Assembly (NCBI GenBank): GCA_034007705.1
Contig: JAVEQK010000011.1
Span: 22,125-86,124 of the forward strand
Direction of reading: 5' to 3'
From: UBA10518 sp022837185
Lineage (GTDB): Bacteria > Desulfobacterota > Desulfobulbia > Desulfobulbales > Desulfobulbaceae
Length of the DNA: 64,000 bases
Shown: positions 54,319 to 64,000 of the stretch, one piece after another
Position numbering within the stretch: position 1 is the first letter of the stretch
Layout of the letters: each line of letters begins with the position of its first letter
Program-made: the position numbers and the translations under genes
The notes under the pieces: generated by a model
Databases searched by the model: none
What the model saw: only the letters and a program-made list of their open reading frames with translations
Told to the model about the DNA's origin: nothing

Positions 54319-54831
54319 ATGAATAAAACAGCCTTGCTCGTCATGTTATTCTGTCTCTTTCTGTTGCTTCCCGGCTGCAAGCAGGACACCGGTGGTCTGG
54401 GAATCGAGCTCGACAAGCCGGCGCCGGATTTCACCCTGGTGGATACAACGGGGAAGTCATGGACCCTTGCCGATCTCAAGGGACGGGTGGTCTTCATCAA
54501 TTTCTGGGCTTCCTGGTGTCAGCCGTGCCTGCAGGAAATGCCGGCCATGCAGGATCTCTACGGGTTTTTTCCCGAGGACAAATTCACCATGCTGACGGTC
54601 CTTTTCAATGACGCTCCGGTCTTCGCCGAAAACGTTGCCGAGCGGCTGCAGCTCACCTTTCCGATACTCATCGACCCGGACAACCAGGCGGCCCGTGCCT
54701 ACGGGCTGACCGGCGTGCCGGAAACGTATATTGTCGACAAGCAGGGAGTGCTGCGGAAAAAATTCATCGGTCCGGTGGAATGGAACTCCGAAGAGGCCCG
54801 GTTGATGCTCCTGCAGTATATTGCCCAGTGA
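54319..54831 (+). CDS. TlpA-like lipoprotein thioredoxin
   Basis: A 170-residue thioredoxin-fold protein with a lipoprotein signal (lipid-attached Cys20 in LLPGCKQD). The active site is WC67-Q-P-C70 in FWASWCQPCLQEM, and the C-terminal cis-Pro motif is GVPETYIVDKQG. It belongs to the AhpC/TSA-like TlpA/ResA group that reduces cytochrome c or other periplasmic disulfides. Anchored to the membrane, it works in the periplasm. It has a weak but adequate GGAGAACAGG upstream. Confidence 0.9.
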   Translation: MNKTALLVMLFCLFLLLPGCKQDTGGLGIELDKPAPDFTLVDTTGKSWTLADLKGRVVFINFWASWCQPCLQEMPAMQDLYGFFPEDKFTMLTVLFNDAPVFAENVAERLQLTFPILIDPDNQAARAYGLTGVPETYIVDKQGVLRKKFIGPVEWNSEEARLMLLQYIAQ

Positions 54832-55135
54832 TGCCGGCCGCATCAGACGCGGCAGCCTGAGCCCGCCCAGCCCTCGGGACGATCAAGCGGTCTGCCGCTC
54901 CCGCCGTTTCCCGGCATGTCACGGGTTCCCGGTTGCCCCGTGCACAAACTCTCCCATCCTGCCGTTTCCGTATTCTTCTTCGGGAGAAAAGGATCCTTTT
55001 TTGCCTTCCACCACCAACGGTCTCCCCCTGCAATGGCCGGGAAATAATTACGGGCAGGATGCTGGATAAAAGAAAAGTATTATGATTAAATAATCACTAT
55101 CAATAGGGCGGAAACCGGACAATTCCACTGCAAGG

Positions 55136-56218
55136 ATGTTTGACGTCATGAAAATGCGTATTCCCCTCCTCAAGAAAATGTTCATCGCCGGGCTGATCAT
55201 CGTCATCACGGCACTCCATCTCGGCACTTCCGTCCACAACATGGCCCTGCATGTGATTCACAGGGAGCTGTATTTCCTGCCGATCCTGCTGAGTGCGTTC
55301 TGGTTCGGCCTGAACGCGGGTTTCCTGGTTTCCCTGCTGGTCGGTTTCCTGTACGCATTCTACATCATTGCCTTTGGAGGGGGACATGTCGGCATGGCCA
55401 CCGTCATTCCCCAGGTATTTGTCTTTATCCTCGTCGGCACCGTACTTGGCTGGCTTGCTGATCGTGAGCGGTCTTTGCAGGAAAAACGGCTGGCCGACAA
55501 CAATGCCATAGTGCTCGGCAGGGCCGCAGCCGCCGTCGCCCATGAGATGAAAAATATTCTCAACGCCATGAAAAGCATGTTTGTCAGGTCCGGGGGATTT
55601 CATGCCGGCGAATTCGACCAGGATTTTCAGAGCGAACTGGCCCGGCTGGACAAAATGGTCCTTATCCTCTCATCCTATGCCAAAGAGGAGGAAGGGAGGA
55701 CTTTTTCCTATGATGTCAACCGGATTATCCGGGACTGCATCAATCAATCTGAAAAGGCTGCGATCGAAAAAGGAGTTATTTTCGCCGCCGATCTCGACCC
55801 CGAAGGTTGTCCGTGCTGGGTCGATCCCAATGAAGTGAAGTGGGTCATCGAGAATCTCATAAACAATGCCCTGGAAGTATCGGCCAGCGGGAAGGCCATC
55901 ATTCTCACCTCGAAAAGGGGCGGCGAGTTCTGTACGGTCACTGTCAAGGATGAAGGACCGGGGATCAGTCCCGAACACCTGGATAAAATATTCACTCCGT
56001 TTTTCACCACCAAACCAAATGGGCAGGGACTGACCCTGGCCGGCTGCCGCAAATCGTTGCAGGACATGGGAGGGGATATCTCCGTTCAGAGCGTTCCGGG
56101 AGAGGGGGCGGAATTCATTCTTCAGATACCCCGGGAGCACAAGGGAAAACCCCTTGCTGAAGACACGGCCAGGTCGGTCTATCGCGGCCACGCGCAGTCC
56201 AGGCTAACCAGGGAATGA
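55136..56218 (+). CDS. Membrane histidine kinase, DUF4118-like sensor
   Basis: A 360-residue kinase with an N-terminal membrane part of three to four helices (FIAGLIIVITALHL, LYFLPILLSAFWFGL and VFVFILVGTVLGWL), similar to the DUF4118 module, followed by a coiled coil and kinase core. His136 is in AHEMKNILNAMKSMF; HATPase_c has FFTTKPNGQGLTLAGC and GEGAEFILQIP. The signal is unknown. A short frame of about 25 C-terminal residues extends beyond the kinase core. The gene is convergent with the outer membrane factor gene. Confidence 0.9.
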   Translation: MFDVMKMRIPLLKKMFIAGLIIVITALHLGTSVHNMALHVIHRELYFLPILLSAFWFGLNAGFLVSLLVGFLYAFYIIAFGGGHVGMATVIPQVFVFILVGTVLGWLADRERSLQEKRLADNNAIVLGRAAAAVAHEMKNILNAMKSMFVRSGGFHAGEFDQDFQSELARLDKMVLILSSYAKEEEGRTFSYDVNRIIRDCINQSEKAAIEKGVIFAADLDPEGCPCWVDPNEVKWVIENLINNALEVSASGKAIILTSKRGGEFCTVTVKDEGPGISPEHLDKIFTPFFTTKPNGQGLTLAGCRKSLQDMGGDISVQSVPGEGAEFILQIPREHKGKPLAEDTARSVYRGHAQSRLTRE

Positions 56219-56269
56219 TGCGCCGGCTGGCGAGAGGGCTGTTCCACTCCCATCGGCAACAGGGAAGTT

Positions 56270-57895
56270 TCAGAGAAGCTCTGCCGCATCCTTGATGTCG
56301 AGGCTGATGCCGCGCCGTTCGAGCAGGCTTCCTTCGGCAAGATAGAGCTGAATAAGGGCGAGGCGGTAATGGATGACCGCTTCCACTTCGGCGATGAGGC
56401 TGGCAAGATGGTCCCGCTGGGCCTGGGCCACCAGCAGGGCGGTGCTGGCTCCCACATCGAAGCGCTCTTTTTCGGCGCTCAGGCTCTTTTCCTGCAGTTC
56501 ACGGGTCACCCTTGAGGCGGAAATCTGCTGCCGGGCGCGCTCAACCTCATTCACCGCCAGCCGGACATCCAGACCGATCAGCTCCTCGAGGTTCCGCACC
56601 GCTTCCCTGCCCTGCTGCCTGGTGGCCCGGGCGGCGAGATGCCGCGCTTCCGCGGCCCGGTTGCCGAGAAAATGGTTCAAGCGGACCCCGGCGGTGAAGT
56701 CATAGGTGGAGCCGTCCAGGGCCTTGAAGGAATCGGAGAAGGTGTCGGCAAAGCCGGTCTTGCCCAGCGATATGAACAGGTCCAGTTTCGGCAGCAGGCC
56801 GTTGCGGGTGAGGATCGTTTCCAGGCGGTTCTGCTTCAGCCGCAGATTTGCTTCATGCAGATCGGCGCGGGAGCGCAGGGCAAGCTGCAGCCGATTATCG
56901 AGGTCCTCTATCGGTTCGGGGGCGATGTCCGGGGTGCTGGCGGCCTTGATCCGCAGTTCGGGATCATTGGCGAAGCGGGGCCCCATGATGCGCAGCAGCC
57001 GGAGCCGCCTTTCCCGCAGAAGACTCCGGGCATTGATCAACAGCTGCTCCCGGCGCGCCACCTCCGCCCTGGCCGCGGCCGCTTCGATGGACGGCATGAT
57101 GCCGACCTCGATCCGTTGCAGGATCTCGTCCCGCTGCTGCCTGGCAATGTCCAGGGACTGCTCGAAAATGGCAATTTCCCTGTCAGCCAGAACATAGTAC
57201 CAGTAGGCGGTTTCGGCTTCGGCCAGCAGAGCTTCGGTAAAACCCCGCAATTCGTAAATGTTGGCCGTGGTTTCCAGTTCGGCCTGGCGGACGCCGACCA
57301 GGTTGACTGCCGGTCCGAAGCCCCTGAGCAGCGCCTGAGTGACCGTGAGGCCGGCCCGGGCCTCCTGCTGCTCTGGGGCCCGGTTGGAAACGGTGCGCTG
57401 CTGTTCGATGCCGGCCTCGATATCGGTGCCGGTCGGCAGCAATTGCCGGATGCCGGCGCCGCCGCCGGCACCGGTGGCCTCGACATTGAACTGGGTGCCT
57501 GTGGAGCGGGCTGTTTCGGTTGTCTGCTCCTCGTTGTAGTCAATCTGGCCGAACAGCTCCGGATCAAACCGACCCCGTTCCAGCTGCTCGAAGGTCCCGG
57601 CAATGAGCGGGTTGTACTGCTGCACCCGCAGGTCGCGGTTCTGCCGCAGGGCCCACAGGATTACTTCCTCCACCGAGAGGTTCAGGACTCCGTCGGCCGG
57701 GATATCCGGAACCGGATCCGCGGGCAGATCAGGCTGCAGCTCCTCGGGAATGCGCAGTTCCAAGGCATCTTCCTGAAGGCTTGCGCTGCGCGGATAGTCT
57801 TCAAAGACAGCCAGCCGGTCCGGTTGCGCGCAGCCTGCGGCCGCGGCAAGCAGAGCGGCCCCGGCAAACAGACATATCGTGTTCTGAAAGCTCAT
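56270..57895 (-). CDS. RND outer-membrane factor (TolC-like lipoprotein)
   Basis: A 541-residue OMF with a lipoprotein signal (LLAAAAGCAQ, Cys22) and the two TolC-like repeats of long alpha-helical hairpins and beta strands. Markers include SVEEVILWALRQNRDLRVQ, FTEALLAEAETAYWYYVLAD and RRISLD-like C-terminal turn (RRGISLDIKDAAELL). It completes the tripartite pump with the RND and MFP genes upstream. GAGG precedes the ATG. The channel spans the outer membrane. Confidence 0.88.
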   Translation of the reverse strand: MSFQNTICLFAGAALLAAAAGCAQPDRLAVFEDYPRSASLQEDALELRIPEELQPDLPADPVPDIPADGVLNLSVEEVILWALRQNRDLRVQQYNPLIAGTFEQLERGRFDPELFGQIDYNEEQTTETARSTGTQFNVEATGAGGGAGIRQLLPTGTDIEAGIEQQRTVSNRAPEQQEARAGLTVTQALLRGFGPAVNLVGVRQAELETTANIYELRGFTEALLAEAETAYWYYVLADREIAIFEQSLDIARQQRDEILQRIEVGIMPSIEAAAARAEVARREQLLINARSLLRERRLRLLRIMGPRFANDPELRIKAASTPDIAPEPIEDLDNRLQLALRSRADLHEANLRLKQNRLETILTRNGLLPKLDLFISLGKTGFADTFSDSFKALDGSTYDFTAGVRLNHFLGNRAAEARHLAARATRQQGREAVRNLEELIGLDVRLAVNEVERARQQISASRVTRELQEKSLSAEKERFDVGASTALLVAQAQRDHLASLIAEVEAVIHYRLALIQLYLAEGSLLERRGISLDIKDAAELL

Positions 57896-57986
57896 AGTGC
57901 CTCGTTCGGAAAATTCCAGGGATGTGCATGATCCGCCATCTGCGTTTGCCGGTCCGACCCGTCCCCGAAGCGGGCAGGCCGGCGGT

Positions 57987-61066
<3,080 letters not shown>

Positions 61067-61070
<4 letters not shown>

Positions 61071-62278
61071 CTCCGCCCGTCCGCTGCCCCGGCGGCGTCA
61101 AGCCCCTTTTCTTCCCCGGGTATGATGATCGGCGAACCGTCGTCCACCAGGTGCTGACCGAGGACGACCACCCGGCCCCGCAGGTCCCCGTTCGACACCT
61201 GAACCCGGTCACCTTCGCGGATCCCGACCTGCACCGGGTGCCAGGCAACGGTCATCGCCTCTTCGTCGACAACAAAGATCCCCATCTGGTCTTCGCGGTT
61301 GGTCAGGGCCTGTTCCGGGACGATGACGGCCTCTTCCCGGCGATCGAGAATGACGGTGGCGCGGATGAACATTCCCGGTTTCAGGCGCATTTCCGGATTG
61401 TCGATGGTCAGTTCGACCCGCGCCTGGCGGGTGGCTTCGCGGAAGACGGGTGCAATGCGTTCAATCCGCCCCTGAAACCGCTCGCCCGGATAGGCATCGG
61501 TTCCCAGGGATACCTCCTGGCCCGGCTGCAGGCGGGCGTATTCCTTTTCGGAGACGAAAATCACCCCGGTGATGGGGTCAAGCTCGACAATGAGCAGCAA
61601 CTCGGCATTGGCGGATACGGTCTGGCCCTCGTCCACGTACCGTTCGGCCACCACCCGGCTGTCGTCGCCGCCGGTCCAGTCGGCCTTGACCTTGGTGTAG
61701 CCGAGCCGGATATTGGCGGTTTCCAGGGAAGCTTCGGCCCGGACGACCTGGGCCCGGGCAACCTCCAGCCGCGCCTGCCTGGCCGATCTCTCGGCCATGG
61801 ATTCGTCCAGTTGCGAATCGGAGGCCACCCCGCGCTGATGCAGGGTCTTTATCCGTTCGAATTCACGAACCGCCTTCTCCAAGGCGCTTTCGGCTTCGGC
61901 AAGATTGGCCTTGGCAACGGCCAGGTCCGCCCCGGCCTGGTTGACGGCCTGCACATATTCGTCATCGTCCAACTGGGCCACGACCTGACCGCGCCGGACC
62001 GGGTCGGCCAGGCGGACATGGAGACGTTCGACATGGCCGCTGACCTTCGGGGCCACCACAAATTCCGCCCTGGGCTCCAGGGTGCCGCTGAAGGTGCGCC
62101 GCAGCTCGATGGGGCCGAAGGCAATCGGGGCCACTTCAACGGGCGCGGCGTCGGTCCTCCGGGCCCGGTCGCCTTCCTGATCCCGCTGCTGCATCAACAC
62201 GAGGACGATCAGGCCGAGAACAATCGCCGCCGCCAGGACAAGCGGCAGGGAAATCCGTTTGCTCCCAATTGCTTTCAT
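61067..62278 (-). CDS. RND periplasmic adaptor of the second pump
   Basis: A 403-residue HlyD/AcrA-type adaptor with an N-terminal membrane helix (LVLAAAIVLGLIVLVLM), a lipoyl-like domain (EFVVAPKVSGHVERLHVRLA), a long hairpin and a beta-barrel (GVIFVSEKEYARLQPGQEVS). It couples the RND pump and the OMF. It is the first gene of the operon; no regulator gene is adjacent on its 5' side. Confidence 0.92.
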
Positions 62279-62284
62279 GGATCC

Positions 62285-62840
62285 TGAAAAGAGAAGGGCT
62301 GGCCCGCACGAAAACTTGCTCCTGTGATGGACAGGTGATGTTTTCTCATCGGCAATGGCAAGATGCTGCGGATTGACTGGATTTGGGGCATCACAAACAA
62401 GTTCGAGGTGTCGGTTGCCTGCATCCGGCAGACGTCTGTGCTGCAGCCGGATCCGGCAACATGTTCAGCTCATGGTTGAGCGTTGACAGGACAATATACC
62501 TGAAACCGGGATGAATAACGATAGATTTCCGGTCGGCTGGGGCGGATTGTCCGGACGTGGCGGATGCGATGAGGCACCGAAAATAATGGGTGAAATCCCC
62601 AATCGTATCTGGTCATTTGCCCAGATTTTTCCCGTGCAATTTGTTCATCGATGGCTTATTTAATGCTTCAACGATTTGTAATTGTTGCAAAACTACATTT
62701 TTGCGGAAATATGGATTAACTATTGCTTAATATTTATCTGTTTTCAGCGATGAAGGCGTCCCGTTCCGGTACGGCTAAAATGGTGTCCTGATTTGCAGCC
62801 GGATTCCCTTGCATGGGGATTCGATCAGGAGAAAAGAGGG
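62285..62840. other. Intergenic region without a gene
   Basis: About 550 bp upstream of the pump operon, becoming AT-rich at 62640-62760. A small stem ATCTGG/CCAGAT (62607-62626) with a T-run follows. No ORF with coding character is present, and the long minus-strand frame around 62825-63217 is a shadow. It probably holds promoters for the pump operon and for the RNA below. Confidence 0.4.
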
Positions 62841-62845
62841 GGGAA

Positions 62846-62945
62846 ATCGTTATCCACAAAGGAAGTGGGGGGGATAACGATCGGCGGGTAAAGCTGCATT
62901 ATTCGCCTCAGGGGCAGGGCCTTGTTCAGGGCCCTGCCTTTTTTT
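62846..62945 (+). ncRNA. Candidate small RNA of three hairpins ending in an intrinsic terminator
   Basis: Three stems follow one another. ATCGTTATCC (62846-62855) pairs with GGATAACGAT (62872-62881). GGCGGGTAA (62883-62891) pairs with TTATTCGCC (62899-62907). GGCAGGGC (62913-62920) pairs with GCCCTGCC (62931-62938), followed by a T-run (62939-62945). No gene precedes it for 560 bp on this strand, so the terminator ends a transcript that is otherwise not protein-coding. I do not recognise a family. A promoter was not identified with certainty. Confidence 0.5.
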
Positions 62946-63008
62946 GTTTGGCCGTCACGCCCCTCCCGCCGATCCCCTGACTTCTGGTCAAACCGTGTGA
63001 GGGTTAGC

Positions 63009-63092
63009 AAGCCGTCAAGCCGCCAGGCTTCAAACTCCAGGCTGCCAACTGCCGACTGCCAACTGCCGACTGCCAACTTCCGACTGCCGCCT
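63009..63092. repeat. Inverted copy of the left-end dispersed repeat
   Basis: The segment has GCCGCCAGGCTTCAAACTCC followed by tracts of CTGCCAACTGCCGA. This is the reverse complement of the GGCAGT/CGGCAG and GGAGTTTGAAGCC region at 5881-5910. The copies lie 57 kb apart and in opposite orientation. Confidence 0.75.
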
Positions 63093-63140
63093 TCCGAACG
63101 GGAGAACACCTGTTCTTTACGCCGCTGGTCCCGGTGATCA

Positions 63141-63869
63141 TCAAAACCGGAGAACTTTGCCACTGGGCGCCCATTTGCCGGCCGGGGGCGGTGAAATGAT
63201 CCGGTACGATTCAACATAGTCGCCGATGTTCGCCGCCTTGAAGTCTTTTATTTTCAGTCCCACCTGCTGGCCGGTTGCCGCTTTGTTTACGGCGTCCCGT
63301 TCAATATGGAGGGATTCAATGACCCCGGAATAGACGGGGCCCATGGCGGAGATGACCCGGAACCGGTCGCCGGTCTGCAACCGTCCCTGCTCGACCTGGC
63401 AGCCGAGGATGATTCCCTTGCGGCTGCTCTTGAACAGGGCGATGACCCTGGCGCTGCCGAGGATTGTTTCCTCCGCCTCCCGGGGCAGCAAGCTTCGGGC
63501 GATGGCGGCGATATCCTGCTGCAGTTGATAGATCACCGAATAGAGCCGGACCTCGACATTCATTTCCCGGCACAACTCATTGATCCCGTGCAGGACTCCC
63601 ACGTTGAAGCCGACAACCAGCCGGCTGCCCTCCGCCGCCATCATGAGGTCGTTTTTGCAGATGTCCCCCACGCCCTTGTGCAGGATTTCAAGCGCAACCC
63701 CCGGCACGGCGCTGTCCAACAGGCTGGCGCAGATCGCCTCCTCCACCCCGTCGGTATCCCCCTTGACCACCAGGGACAGGGTGGGTTGCTTTTCTTCCTT
63801 CCGCTCCGGCCTGGGGGGCGGCCCGGCAGGTTTGGAATGTTTGTCATGATGCCCGGATTTATGTTTCAT
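63141..63869 (-). CDS. IF-2 C-terminal domain protein without GTPase
   Basis: A 242-residue protein that resembles only domains 3 and 4 of translation initiation factor IF-2: LSLVVKGDTDGVEEAI, LHKGVGDICKNDLMMAAE, VVGFNVGVLHGIN, SARVIALFKSSRKG, GCQVEQGRLQTGDRFRVI and GLKIKDFKAANIGDYVESY. The G domain and N-terminal parts are absent; instead a short basic, Pro-rich N-terminus follows the ATG at 63869. In IF-2 these domains include the one that binds fMet-tRNA. Its role is unknown and a ribosome or tRNA link is only inference. The start overlaps an upstream frame by 11 nt. Confidence 0.82.
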   Translation of the reverse strand: MKHKSGHHDKHSKPAGPPPRPERKEEKQPTLSLVVKGDTDGVEEAICASLLDSAVPGVALEILHKGVGDICKNDLMMAAEGSRLVVGFNVGVLHGINELCREMNVEVRLYSVIYQLQQDIAAIARSLLPREAEETILGSARVIALFKSSRKGIILGCQVEQGRLQTGDRFRVISAMGPVYSGVIESLHIERDAVNKAATGQQVGLKIKDFKAANIGDYVESYRIISPPPAGKWAPSGKVLRF

Positions 63870-63993
63870 ACTGGCGATTTTCAACAATCAGGCTGCGGGC
63901 CTGTACCATACCGTGCACGACATCCTTGCTTCCTTCGAGCAAAAACTGCTCACGATACCAGGATCCCTGGGCCGGCAGGATCAACCGCAGTAT
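63859..63993 (-). CDS. Possible partial frame at the right edge, start unclear
   Basis: A minus-strand frame ending at TAA 63861-63859 reads LILPAQGSWYREQFLLEG, KDVVHGMVQARSLIVENR and looks like real protein. It overlaps the IF-2-like start by 11 nt. Upstream, an in-frame TGA lies at 63996-63994, only five bases from the edge, and no ATG is available between. It could start at TTG 63984 or CTG, or be the end of a longer gene with UGA as selenocysteine. The window cannot decide. Confidence 0.3.
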   Translation of the reverse strand: MLRLILPAQGSWYREQFLLEGSKDVVHGMVQARSLIVENRQYET

Positions 63994-64000
63994 TCAAAAC

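Noticed and set aside
62825..63217. A 130-codon minus-strand ORF over the ncRNA and repeat
   Set aside because: It crosses the terminator hairpin and the inverted repeat and has no protein-like features.

Overview
The window is a gene-dense, GC-rich piece of a Gram-negative bacterial chromosome. It has no tRNA, rRNA, CRISPR array or transposase that I can see. The mix of genes fits an anaerobic member of the Desulfobacterota, near the sulfate-reducing Desulfobulbales. The hints are SelB next to a UGA-containing peroxiredoxin, many histidine kinases, two RND pumps, an Mrp ATPase, Mpl, and a cdaA-cdaR-glmM cluster. The taxonomy is inference; no marker gene was compared.

Left part (1-16.7 kb, almost all minus strand). 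A partial gene runs off the left edge. It is followed by a TetR-controlled RND pump lacking its own outer-membrane channel, with two operator-like palindromes upstream. A 1.2 kb zone (5.8-7.05 kb) is packed with dispersed repeats and holds one small Cys-rich gene. Then come a PAS histidine kinase, a fused CarS-like/metallophosphoesterase protein, dnaE, a pentapeptide-repeat lipoprotein, a TIM-barrel protein and an M18 aminopeptidase.

Centre (16.9-40 kb). Plus-strand genes include a tRNA-queuosine mannosyltransferase-like protein, shikimate kinase, mpl, tilS and a DsbB/DsbA-like pair. A peroxiredoxin follows whose peroxidatic residue is encoded by UGA (selenocysteine) with a hairpin just downstream. 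Convergent to it is the mrp-MBL-selB operon, so the decoding factor sits beside a substrate gene. Next is a large hybrid histidine kinase interrupted by a single in-frame UAG, then a YkgJ protein and a tightly packed hsp20-lon-ftsY-djlA-like run and an aminotransferase.

Right part (39.7-64 kb). The minus-strand cdaA-cdaR-glmM operon links c-di-AMP synthesis to cell-wall precursor synthesis. A plus-strand run follows: a DUF748 envelope protein, nitroreductase, PrmA-like methyltransferase, a small membrane protein, a free-standing RapZ C-terminal domain, phasin, a UbiB-type kinase, a histidine kinase with a Rossmann domain, a TlpA-like lipoprotein and a membrane histidine kinase. A complete RND tripartite pump (MFP-RND-OMF) lies on the minus strand. 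The end has a likely structured RNA with an intrinsic terminator, an inverted copy of the left-end repeat, and a GTPase-less IF-2 C-terminal homologue.

The points most worth a second look are the selenocysteine peroxiredoxin, the UAG-interrupted kinase, the CarS/phosphoesterase fusion, the twin CX9C small protein, the RNA at 62.85-62.95 kb, and the stand-alone RapZ-C and IF-2-C proteins.
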